Assembly: GCA_029565065.1 (NCBI GenBank)
Contig: JAKQOW010000107.1
Location: 1-62,242 of the forward strand
Direction of reading: 5' to 3'
Source of the DNA: Acidobacteriota bacterium
GTDB lineage: Bacteria > Acidobacteriota > JAAYUB01
DNA: 62,242 nt
This document shows, in pieces, positions 42,157 to 50,304 of this stretch. The position numbers and the translations under genes were made by a program. How positions within the stretch are numbered: the first letter of the stretch is position 1; each line of letters begins with the position of its first letter. The notes beneath the pieces are model-generated. The model had not been told where the DNA came from and searched no databases. It was given only the letters and a program-made list of their open reading frames with translations.

Positions 42157-44214
42157 GTGATCCAGGCAGAGAACACCCTGCAGCAGGAACTGAAGGACAG
42201 GCTGCAATTCGAGATGCTGCTGGCCGAAATCTCGGCCCGCTTTGTCAACCTGCCCGCCGGCGAGGTGGATGCCGCCATCGAGGATGCCCAGCGGCTCATC
42301 TGCGAGCGCCTTGACCTGGACCGCTCCGCACTCTGGCAGCGTTCCGCCCAGGAACCCGACCTGGCAAGGTTGACGCACCTGTATGAGAGAGAAGAATGCC
42401 GGACGATTCTGGAAAAACCGGAATCGCACACCGGTCGGGCCGCCGAGTGGCTGGTTCAGGGCGCGGCCGCACGCCCGGTCCATCTGCAGTTGAACTCCAG
42501 TAACTTTTTCACGGGCATTTTTCGGAAACTGAGCGAGAAACGGACCTTTGTCATCCCCGATGTGGATGGGCTTCCGGATGAATTCGCCCAAGATCGGGCG
42601 GCTTTTCAGCGGTTCGGAACCCTGTCGACGGTGGCCGTGGCCCTGGATCTGGGCGAAAGGGGGACAGGCTATATCTCCTTTGCGACGATGCGCCGGAAGC
42701 GGGATTGGCCGGAAGATCTCGTCAACCGGTTCTGCCTGGTGGCGGATCTCTTCGCCAACGCCCTGGCCCGGCGGCAGGCGGAGGAAGCGCTCCGGGAAAG
42801 CGAGTGCCGGCTCAACCTGACCATCGAATCCGCCCGGGCGGGTCTCTGGAGCATGGACACCGCCACCACCGAGATCTGGGTCAATCCGGTGCTGCGCGAA
42901 CTCTGTCACTTCGCCCCGGATCAGAAGGTCAATTATCAGGCCTTCCAGGACGTGATCCATCCCGAGGACAAGGACCGGATCCATCGGTTGGTGCAGGATG
43001 CCGTGAAATCGGGCGAGAGTTTCCAGAGTGAGTATCGAATACTGACGCCCGGCGGTGAGACGCGCTGGATTTCCTTTAGGGGGAAGAAGCACCGCGCCTT
43101 GGGCAAGCGCGGCGAGTGCCTCATGGGCGTTTCCTTAGACGTGACGGACCGCAAGCGCAACGAGGAAGCGCTGCAGCAGTCGTTAGCGGAAATCAAGGCG
43201 CTCAAGGACCGTCTGGTTGCGGAGACGGAATACCTGCGGGCGGAGGTGGTGGATCTGAAGGTGGGGCACAATGTCATTGGCCAGAGCCCGGCCATCCGGA
43301 AGGTGTTGGAGCAGATCGGACAGGTGGCGGCCACCGACGCGACGGTACTGATCCAGGGAGAGACCGGGACGGGCAAGGAGTTGATTGCGCGGTCGATCCA
43401 CCGGCTGAGCCGACGGGGGTCGCGCACCATGATCGTGGTCAATTGCGGCTCGCTGCCGGAAGGCCTCATCGAGAGCGAGCTGTTCGGGCGGGAAAAGGGC
43501 GCCTATACCGATGCCTTGACCCGACAAGCGGGGCGGTTCGAGCTGGCGCACCAATCCACCCTGTTCCTGGACGAGATCGGCGACCTGCCGCCGGGGCTTC
43601 AGGCGAAGCTGCTGCGGGTGCTGCAGGAGGGGACGTTCGAGCGGCTGGGGAGCACGAAGACACTGACGGTGAACGCGCGGATCATCGCCGCGACCAACCG
43701 GAACCTGGCGGCGGATGTGGCCGTGGGGAGGTTCCGGCAGGACCTGTACTACCGGCTGAGCGTGTTCCCGATCATAGTGCCGCCGCTGCGGGAGCGGCGG
43801 GAGGACATCCCGGCGCTGGTGTGGGCGTTTGTGGCGGAATTTGCCCAGAAAATGGGAAAGGAGATCGAATCGATCCCGAAGCGGTCGATGAACGCGCTCG
43901 TGGACTACTCCTGGCCGGGCAACATCCGGGAGCTGCGCAACGTCATCGAGCACGCGGTGATCGTCAGCCGGGGACGGACCCTGGAGGTGCGTCACCCCGG
44001 GCGGCAGGAGCCGAGTGCGCAGGTGTCCCAGAAATTGGAAGATGCCATGGCTCACCACATCCGGGAAGTGCTGGAGAGCACGTCGTGGCGAGTCAAGGGA
44101 CCCGGCGGTGCGGCGGAGCTGCTGGGCCTGAAACCCACCACCCTCTTCTCCAAGATGAAGCGGCTTGGATTACCCTCCCGCACCAAGAAGTACGAAAAGC
44201 CCGAATCGGTATGA
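42157..44214 (+). CDS. Sigma-54-dependent activator, GAF-PAS-AAA+-Fis HTH
   Basis: Starts at GTG 42157 (GGGAAGTGAG upstream); TTG 42118 is an alternative. Domains: GAF (about 15-190), PAS (about 210-330, WSMDTATTEIWVNPVL), AAA+ (about 360-600) and a Fis-type HTH at the C terminus (GGAAELLGLKPTTLFSKMKR). Walker A GETGTGKE is near 401-408. The sigma-54 contact loop is GAYTDA (448-453) rather than GAFTGA; Walker B is TLFLDEIGDL. The GAF and PAS domains suggest a soluble, small-molecule or redox signal. It is very likely the protein that binds the three 34-bp elements, one of which overlaps its own last codons. Confidence 0.92.
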   Translation: MIQAENTLQQELKDRLQFEMLLAEISARFVNLPAGEVDAAIEDAQRLICERLDLDRSALWQRSAQEPDLARLTHLYEREECRTILEKPESHTGRAAEWLVQGAAARPVHLQLNSSNFFTGIFRKLSEKRTFVIPDVDGLPDEFAQDRAAFQRFGTLSTVAVALDLGERGTGYISFATMRRKRDWPEDLVNRFCLVADLFANALARRQAEEALRESECRLNLTIESARAGLWSMDTATTEIWVNPVLRELCHFAPDQKVNYQAFQDVIHPEDKDRIHRLVQDAVKSGESFQSEYRILTPGGETRWISFRGKKHRALGKRGECLMGVSLDVTDRKRNEEALQQSLAEIKALKDRLVAETEYLRAEVVDLKVGHNVIGQSPAIRKVLEQIGQVAATDATVLIQGETGTGKELIARSIHRLSRRGSRTMIVVNCGSLPEGLIESELFGREKGAYTDALTRQAGRFELAHQSTLFLDEIGDLPPGLQAKLLRVLQEGTFERLGSTKTLTVNARIIAATNRNLAADVAVGRFRQDLYYRLSVFPIIVPPLRERREDIPALVWAFVAEFAQKMGKEIESIPKRSMNALVDYSWPGNIRELRNVIEHAVIVSRGRTLEVRHPGRQEPSAQVSQKLEDAMAHHIREVLESTSWRVKGPGGAAELLGLKPTTLFSKMKRLGLPSRTKKYEKPESV

Positions 44215-44224
44215 TATGTCGTAC
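44191..44224 (+). promoter_or_regulatory. Activator-binding element, copy 3
   Basis: TACGAAAAGC, five bases, TCGGTATGATATGTCGTAC. It overlaps the last eight codons and stop of the sigma-54 activator gene and lies 99 bp upstream of the -24 box at 44323. It has the same orientation relative to its promoter and the same internal spacing as the other copies. Confidence 0.78.
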
Positions 44225-44322
44225 CGTCCATCGGGTGCGGCAGTCCCCCATGGTTTGATCCACGACGGTTTCATCCTTGATAATAATCGTTTTGTCCGTT
44301 GCGCCAGCGAGCCGCGCCCGAG

Positions 44323-44338
44323 TGGCACAGGTCATGCT
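44323..44338 (+). promoter_or_regulatory. Sigma-54 (-24/-12) promoter of the ABM/GH63 block
   Basis: TGGCACAGGTCATGCT with GG-N10-GC spacing, preceded by CGAG; 14 of 16 bases equal the promoter at 30789. The start point near 44348 is very close to ATG 44350, so the small gene may be translated from 44371 or be nearly leaderless. Confidence 0.8.
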
Positions 44339-44349
44339 CCGCAAGGGGT

Positions 44350-44682
44350 ATGCATATCTCCACCATTAAGATGATTCCGCCGCCGCACGAAAGGCAAAAA
44401 ATACTGGGGGCGATCCGAGCCTTGCTCTCATGGACCGGCGGAGATCCCGGCTGCCTCGAGTGCTCCATTTTCACCGAGCCCGATCCGGGCGAGATCATTC
44501 TAATCGTGGAGCGGTGGCGGTCCGAGGAAGATCTTCGGCGGCACGTGCAATCCGACACGTATCTGAAAATCCTTGAGCTGGTGGAACTGTCCCAGGAGCC
44601 GCCTGAGATCCATTTCTACCAGGTGGTTGAATCATCCGGCCTCGACATGGTGGCGCGGATCCGCAAGCCGCGCCCGGTTTAG
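44350..44682 (+). CDS. Small antibiotic-biosynthesis-monooxygenase-fold protein
   Basis: 110 residues from ATG 44350, or 103 from ATG 44371. The sequence PGCLECSIFTEPDPGEIILIVERWRSEEDLRRHVQSD carries the ABM ferredoxin-like pattern (quoted in short: CLECSIF, VERWRSEEDLRRHV). Members act on quinols or haem, or are only binding proteins. It is the first gene after a sigma-54 promoter and is followed 97 bp later by a GH63-type gene. The connection is not obvious; a role in redox sensing is only a possibility. Confidence 0.7.
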   Translation: MHISTIKMIPPPHERQKILGAIRALLSWTGGDPGCLECSIFTEPDPGEIILIVERWRSEEDLRRHVQSDTYLKILELVELSQEPPEIHFYQVVESSGLDMVARIRKPRPV

Positions 44683-44779
44683 GATCCTGGAGACTTACCC
44701 GCACCGATATCTTGTCCCGCCGTCTGGAGAGGCCGGTTGGCGAGCGTTCCATTCAGCATTTGACCGGAGGGAAATAGAG

Positions 44780-47518
44780 ATGGGAGAGTCCAAGAAGCCG
44801 GCCGAGAAACTCCGCCTTGAGGCGGAGCGCGCCGGCGGCATCCCGTGGAAGAAATGGGGTCCGTACCTGAGCGAGCGCCAATGGGGCACCGTGCGGGAGG
44901 ACTACAGCGAGAGCGGCGATGCCTGGAATTACTTCACCCACGACCAGGCCCGCTCGCGGGCTTACCGGTGGGGCGAGGACGGCTTGGCCGGCATTTCCGA
45001 CGACCGCCAGCGGCTCTGCTTTGCGCTGGCGCTGTGGAACGGCCAGGACCCGATCCTCAAGGAGCGCCTCTTCGGGCTGGCCAACAGTGAGGGGAACCAC
45101 GGCGAGGATGTGAAGGAGTATTACTTCTACCTGGATTCCACGCCGACCCACTCCTACATGAAGTACCTTTACAAGTATCCTCAGAACGCCTACCCCTACG
45201 ACGAGATCGTGCGGACCAACCGCTTCCGCGGCCGCCACGAAACGGAGTACGAACTCATCGACACCGGGGTGTTTGACGGTGACCGCTACTTCGACGTCTT
45301 CGTCGAGTACGCCAAGGCCTCGCCGGAGGACATCCTCATCCGGATCACCGTCTGCAACCGGGGCCCGGAGGCGGCCCGGCTGGAGGTCCTGCCGACCCTG
45401 TGGTTCCGCAACGACTGGGCCTGGGGCGGCGGGGCTCGGCCCGAGCTGAAACAAGCCGCCTTCGGGGAGGCCGGCGGGGTGATCGCCGCCTCGCACGCCG
45501 AGCTGGGGGCGCGCAGCCTCGCCGCGGAAGGCGCGGATGAATTCCTCTTCACCGATAACGAGACCAACGCGGAGCGGCTCTTCGGCGTGCCCAACCGGAC
45601 GCCCTATGTCAAGGACGGCATCCATCGCTACATCGTCCGCGGCCAATTGGAGGCGGTGAATCCCGGCAAGACAGGGACCAAGGCGGCCGCCCGGTACTCC
45701 GTCACCGTGGGCGCGGGGGAATCCCGGGTCCTGCGGTTGCGCCTCTCCGACACCGCGCCGGCGGCAGCCTCCCGAACCGGCAAGAAGATCGCGAGCCCGG
45801 TCGGAGACGATTTCGACGCCGTGATGGAAACCCGGCGGTCCGAGGCGGACGAGTTCTACGGCTCGGTCATCCCGCCCGCGCTCAGCGCCGACGAGGCCAA
45901 TGTCATGCGCCAGGCGCTGGCCGGGATGATGTGGTCGAAGCAGTTCTACTACTACGACGTGGACAAGTGGCTCACGGAGCGCGGCTCCGACCCGTTCAAG
46001 AGCCTGCGGCGGACCGGGCCCCGCAACGAGCACTGGCACCACATGTACAACGCCGACGTCATCTCCATGCCGGACAAGTGGGAGTACCCGTGGTACGCCG
46101 CCTGGGACCTGGCCTTTCATGTCCTGGCGCTGACGCTGGTGGACAGCGAATTCGGCAAGAACCAGCTCGACCTGATGCTCCGGGCGGAATACCTGCACCC
46201 CAACGGGCAGCTGCCCGCCTACGAGTGGAACTTCGGCGACGTGAATCCGCCCGTGCACGCCTGGGCGACCATCTTCACCCACCGGCTGGAGAAGGTCCAG
46301 CAGGGCGCAGCGGACATGGACTGGCTGGAGCGGTCCTTCCAGAAGTTGCTCCTCAACTTCACCTGGTGGGTCAACCGCAAGGACCGCTTCGGGCACAACG
46401 TCTTCGAGGGCGGGTTCCTGGGGCTGGACAATATCGGCGTCTTCGACCGCAGCGCCCCGCTGCCCACCGGCGGTTACCTGGAGCAGGCCGACGGCACCGC
46501 CTGGATGGCCCTCTACTGCCAGAATATGCTCGAGCTGGCCGTCGTCCTCGCCAAGGAACGGCCGGCGTATCTGCCGCTGTGCCGCAAATTCTTCGAGCAT
46601 TTCCTGTGGATCGCGGCGTCCATGATCCACACCGGCACCGACACCGGGATGTGGGATGAGGCGGACGGCTTCTTCTACGACGTGCTCCGCCTGCCCGGCG
46701 GGGAGGCCCAACGGTTGAAGGTCCGGTCCATGGTGGGCCTGCTCCCCCTGTGCGCCGTCACGGTCTTCGAACCCGGCCTCTTCTGGCAGGACAGCGCCGT
46801 CACGCAGCGGCTGCAGCGGTTTCTGGACGAGCGGCCCGAGCTGCGGGCCTTCAACCACGATCCGATGGTGCCCGGCGTCGGGGGGCGGCGGCTCGCCGCC
46901 ATCCTGAACGAGGCCCGGCTCCGGCGAGTGCTGTCGGTCATGCTCGACGAGCAGGAGTTTCTCGGCCCCTACGGCATCCGGTCCATCTCGAAGTACCACG
47001 AGGTGCATCCCTACGTCTACAACCTCGGCGGCCAGGAGTACCGGGTGGGCTACCTGCCGGCGGAGTCCGACAACGGCATGTTCGGCGGTAACTCCAACTG
47101 GCGCGGCCCGGTGTGGATGCCGGTGAACGGCCTGATCATCCGGGCCCTGTTGCAGTACTACTCCTATTACGGGGACGATTTCACCATCGAGTGCCCGACC
47201 GGCTCCGGCCGGCGGATGAACCTCTACCAGGTGGCCGAGGAGATCGCCCGCCGGTTGGGGGCCATCTTCCTCCGCGGCGCCGACGGCCGCCGGCCGGTCT
47301 TCGGCGGGACCCGGAAGTTCCAGGAAGATCCCCACTGGCGGGATCTCATCCTGTTCTACGAGTATTTCCACGGCGACAACGGCGCGGGTCTCGGCGCCAG
47401 CCACCAGACTGGCTGGACCGGCATCGTCGCCCGGATGTTCCATCTCTTCGCGACCACCACGGCCGAACAGGCCCTGGAACTGGGCAAGTTCGCTGCCGTG
47501 ACGGAAGTGAAAAAATGA
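44780..47518 (+). CDS. Cytoplasmic GH63-like glycoside hydrolase
   Basis: ATG 44780 follows GGAGGG by eight bases. 912 residues, no signal peptide, unlike the three other six-hairpin glycosidases in this window. Early motifs WKKWGPYLSERQWGTVREDY and TPTHSYMKYLYKYPQNAYPY and later HPNGQLPAYEWNFGDVNPPV, GGYLEQADGTAWMA and WRGPVWMPVN are typical of the GH63 glucosidase/mannosylglycerate hydrolase-like group. It probably hydrolyses a cytoplasmic glucoside or compatible solute. It is preceded by an ABM protein and followed after 37 bp by carbonic anhydrase. Confidence 0.82.
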   Translation: MGESKKPAEKLRLEAERAGGIPWKKWGPYLSERQWGTVREDYSESGDAWNYFTHDQARSRAYRWGEDGLAGISDDRQRLCFALALWNGQDPILKERLFGLANSEGNHGEDVKEYYFYLDSTPTHSYMKYLYKYPQNAYPYDEIVRTNRFRGRHETEYELIDTGVFDGDRYFDVFVEYAKASPEDILIRITVCNRGPEAARLEVLPTLWFRNDWAWGGGARPELKQAAFGEAGGVIAASHAELGARSLAAEGADEFLFTDNETNAERLFGVPNRTPYVKDGIHRYIVRGQLEAVNPGKTGTKAAARYSVTVGAGESRVLRLRLSDTAPAAASRTGKKIASPVGDDFDAVMETRRSEADEFYGSVIPPALSADEANVMRQALAGMMWSKQFYYYDVDKWLTERGSDPFKSLRRTGPRNEHWHHMYNADVISMPDKWEYPWYAAWDLAFHVLALTLVDSEFGKNQLDLMLRAEYLHPNGQLPAYEWNFGDVNPPVHAWATIFTHRLEKVQQGAADMDWLERSFQKLLLNFTWWVNRKDRFGHNVFEGGFLGLDNIGVFDRSAPLPTGGYLEQADGTAWMALYCQNMLELAVVLAKERPAYLPLCRKFFEHFLWIAASMIHTGTDTGMWDEADGFFYDVLRLPGGEAQRLKVRSMVGLLPLCAVTVFEPGLFWQDSAVTQRLQRFLDERPELRAFNHDPMVPGVGGRRLAAILNEARLRRVLSVMLDEQEFLGPYGIRSISKYHEVHPYVYNLGGQEYRVGYLPAESDNGMFGGNSNWRGPVWMPVNGLIIRALLQYYSYYGDDFTIECPTGSGRRMNLYQVAEEIARRLGAIFLRGADGRRPVFGGTRKFQEDPHWRDLILFYEYFHGDNGAGLGASHQTGWTGIVARMFHLFATTTAEQALELGKFAAVTEVKK

Positions 47519-47555
47519 ACGACCGGGGGCCGGCTGCCCCCGAGGAGTCTTCGCC

Positions 47556-48191
47556 ATGGCTCAGCCCCATGACCGGAAGCCATCCGTCAGCGCGGCGGAG
47601 GCGCTCCGGCGCCTGCAGGACGGGAATCGGCGCTTCCTGGACGGCCGCGCGCGCTTTCCAACCATCCAAAAGGAAATCCTCGCAGATTTGGCCAAGGGGC
47701 AGCAACCCTATGCCACGATCCTGTGCTGCAGTGACTCGCGGGTGCCGCCCGAGCTGATCTTCGACGCCGGCTTCGGCGAGCTGTTCATCGTGCGGGTCGC
47801 GGGGAACGTCCTCTCCCAGGAGATTGCGGGGAGCCTGCAATACGCCGGCACCCACCTGAACACCGAATTGTTCGTGGTGATGGGGCACGACGGCTGCGGC
47901 GCCGTCCAGGCCGCGCTGGACACCCTGCTGCATGACACCCGGCACCGCTCGCGGATCCAGACGCTGGTCGACGGCATCATCCCCGGACTCACCGGGCTGG
48001 ATGGCCGGCTGCCGCCGCGGGAGCTGCTTCTCCGGGCGGTCGAGGCGAACGTCCGGCACACCATGCGCCAGATCCTCGAATCTCCCGAGGGCCGGGCCCG
48101 CCAGGCGGAGGGGCGGATCCGCCTGGCCGGCGCCGTGTACGCCATCGAGACGGGGCAGGTGTGTTTCCTGCCGGACTTGCCGGAAGCCTGA
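47556..48191 (+). CDS. Beta-class carbonic anhydrase
   Basis: Interconverts CO2 and bicarbonate. Zinc-site residues are visible as Cys58-x-Asp60-x-Arg62 (CCSDSR) and His111-x-x-Cys114 (HDGC), with the usual FIVRVAGN between. 211 residues, no signal peptide. A GAGGAG is nine bases before the ATG. Set between GH63 and aspartase genes, it could supply bicarbonate for carboxylation during growth on C4 acids. Confidence 0.93.
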   Translation: MAQPHDRKPSVSAAEALRRLQDGNRRFLDGRARFPTIQKEILADLAKGQQPYATILCCSDSRVPPELIFDAGFGELFIVRVAGNVLSQEIAGSLQYAGTHLNTELFVVMGHDGCGAVQAALDTLLHDTRHRSRIQTLVDGIIPGLTGLDGRLPPRELLLRAVEANVRHTMRQILESPEGRARQAEGRIRLAGAVYAIETGQVCFLPDLPEA

Positions 48192-48289
48192 GCGGGGCTG
48201 CCGCTCCCCTGCGGGCAGGGCCCAGGTCCGCGACCGTGTGAACTTTAATCGATACGTGATTCAATATTTTCGACGGGAGGAATAGATCC

Positions 48290-49702
48290 ATGAGCGCCAC
48301 GAAACAGACCCGGACCGAACACGACCTGTTGGGGAACAAGGAAGTGCCGGCGGCTGCCTACTACGGCGTGCAGACGGCCCGCGCGCTGGAAAACTTCCAC
48401 ATCACCGGCGTGCCCATCTCGCACTACCCCGACCTCATCCGCGCCCTGGCCATGGTCAAGCTGGCCGCGGCCCGGGCCAACCACGACGTCGGCATCCTGG
48501 ACGACAAGGTCCTCGCCGGCATTGAAGCGGGCTGCAAGGCCCTGCTGGAGGGCAAGTTCCACGACCAGTTCTCGGTGGACGTGATCCAGGGCGGCGCCGG
48601 GACCTCGGTCAACATGAACGCCAACGAGGTCATCGCCAACATCGGCCTGGAGGCCATGGGCCACAAAAAGGGCGAGTATAAACACTGCAGCCCTCATGAT
48701 CACGTGAACGGGTCCCAGTCCACCAACGACGCCTACCCCACGGCCATGCACCTGGGCATCGCCCTGTGCAACACCAAGCTGATGGCGGAGCTGACCCGGC
48801 TGGTGGATGCTTTCGCCGCGAAGGGAAAGGAATTCGCCGGCATCCTGAAGATGGGGCGGACCCAGCTGCAGGACGCCGTCCCCATGACGGTGGGCCAGGA
48901 GTTCCACTCCTGGGCCGAAAGCCTGCGGAACGAGATCGAGGCCCTCAAGCGGGTGGAGCACGTGCTCTGGGAGATCAACATGGGTGGCACGGCCATCGGG
49001 ACGCGCCTCAACGCCCCCGAGGGCTACGCCGAGCGGTGCGCCAAGCACCTGGCCGAGATCTCCGGCAAGCCGATCCACCTGGCGCCGGACCTCATCGAGG
49101 CGACCCAGGACACGCAGCCCTTCGTCCTGTACTCGTCGGTGCTCAAGAGCCTGGCCATCAAGCTGTCCAAGATCTGCAACGACCTGCGCCTGCTGGGATC
49201 CGGCCCCCGCTGCGGCCTCCACGAGCTCAACCTGCCCGCCAAGCAGCCCGGCTCGAGCATCATGCCGGGCAAGGTCAATCCGGTCATCCCCGAGGTGGTG
49301 AACCAGGTGTGCTTCCGCGCCATCGGCAACGACCTGACCGTGTCGCTGGCCGCCGAGGCCGGGCAGCTCCAGCTCAACGTCATGGAGCCGGTGATCGCGT
49401 ACGTCATCTCCGAATCCCAGATGATGTTCATGAACGCCGCCCGCACCCTGCGCGAGCAGTGCGTCGAGGGCATCACCGTGAACGCCGACGAGTGCCGCCG
49501 GCAGGTGGAGCGGAGCATCGGCCTGGTGACCGCGCTGAACCCGGTGATCGGCTACGACAAGTCCACCCAGCTCGCGGCCGAGGCCCTGCGGTCGGGCAAG
49601 GGTGTGGTGGAGCTGATCCGCGAGCTGAAACTGCTCACCGAGGAGCAGATCGCCGAGGTGATGGATCCGCGGGCCATGACGGGCCAGACGCGCCTGGAAT
49701 GA
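48290..49702 (+). CDS. aspA: Aspartate ammonia-lyase (aspartase)
   Basis: Converts L-aspartate to fumarate and ammonia. The fumarase/aspartase signature GSSIMPGKVNP is at 321-331, and the substrate-binding GTSVNMNANEV and GSQSTNDAYPT are present; 470 residues is normal. TEHDLLGNKEVP at the N terminus is typical for AspA rather than fumarase C. GGGAGGAA precedes ATG 48290 by a normal distance. It continues the aspartate route begun by exported asparaginase and AspT and is followed by a DASS transporter. Confidence 0.95.
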   Translation: MSATKQTRTEHDLLGNKEVPAAAYYGVQTARALENFHITGVPISHYPDLIRALAMVKLAAARANHDVGILDDKVLAGIEAGCKALLEGKFHDQFSVDVIQGGAGTSVNMNANEVIANIGLEAMGHKKGEYKHCSPHDHVNGSQSTNDAYPTAMHLGIALCNTKLMAELTRLVDAFAAKGKEFAGILKMGRTQLQDAVPMTVGQEFHSWAESLRNEIEALKRVEHVLWEINMGGTAIGTRLNAPEGYAERCAKHLAEISGKPIHLAPDLIEATQDTQPFVLYSSVLKSLAIKLSKICNDLRLLGSGPRCGLHELNLPAKQPGSSIMPGKVNPVIPEVVNQVCFRAIGNDLTVSLAAEAGQLQLNVMEPVIAYVISESQMMFMNAARTLREQCVEGITVNADECRRQVERSIGLVTALNPVIGYDKSTQLAAEALRSGKGVVELIRELKLLTEEQIAEVMDPRAMTGQTRLE

Positions 49703-49725
49703 GACCGACGCCCTGGAGGGTGGCC

Positions 49726-50304
49726 ATGTTTCGAATCTTGAATGCCGCTGGATCTCCCCGCCACGGGAAGGTCCGGGGAAAGGTGTGGTTGGTGTTCGTG
49801 CTGCTGGGATCGGCTCTGCTGGCGGGGCCGGTCCCCGCGGACTCTTCTTCCGCCGCGGCGCCTGCCGTGGTGCGTTTCGAGGGCAACTGGTCCGCCAGCG
49901 GCACCCGGCAGACGCTGGCCATGGGGCCGGAGCGGACCGCCTCGATCCTGCGGCTGTCGGGCGCGCTGGTCCTGGATCTCCACGAAGGCATGAGCCGCGG
50001 CTTCCGGTGCGAGACGGTCAGCTTCTTCGATGGACGGGAACAAGCCCTCGGGGCGTGCGTGTGGACCGACGAGCGGGGCGACCAGGTGTTCAGCGACTTC
50101 GGCGCCCGGTCCGCCTCGGCCGGCGCGCACGTCACCGGCTCCATCACGGGCGGCACCGGCCGCTACGCCGGGTTGACCGGGCGGTATGAGTTCAATTGGC
50201 AGTTCATGCTCGAGTCGCCCGAGGGCCAGATCCAGGGCCGGGCAGTCGGCTTCAAGGGTGAGGCCCGGCGCGGCGCCCCCGCCCCCGCGAAGCAGGTGCC
50301 CTGA
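49726..50304 (+). CDS. Exported small beta-barrel protein (allene-oxide-cyclase/dirigent-like)
   Basis: ATG 49726 follows TGGAGGG; the 49699 ATG overlapping the aspA stop is also possible. A signal peptide ends around VPADS. The mature part has FEGNWSASGTRQTL and GSITGGTGRYAGLTGRYEF, which resemble the barrel found in allene oxide cyclase-like and dirigent-like bacterial proteins. Function unknown. It overlaps the start of the DASS transporter (TGATG), so it belongs to the aspA operon. Confidence 0.6.
   Translation: MFRILNAAGSPRHGKVRGKVWLVFVLLGSALLAGPVPADSSSAAAPAVVRFEGNWSASGTRQTLAMGPERTASILRLSGALVLDLHEGMSRGFRCETVSFFDGREQALGACVWTDERGDQVFSDFGARSASAGAHVTGSITGGTGRYAGLTGRYEFNWQFMLESPEGQIQGRAVGFKGEARRGAPAPAKQVP

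Noticed and set aside
44573..44779. N-terminal extension of the GH63-like gene
   Set aside because: The extension overlaps the small ABM gene in another frame, while ATG 44780 has a good ribosome binding site and starts the family homology.
48766..49725. Long upstream extension of the exported barrel protein
   Set aside because: It is a shadow frame of aspA; a signal peptide and ribosome binding site mark the true start at 49726.
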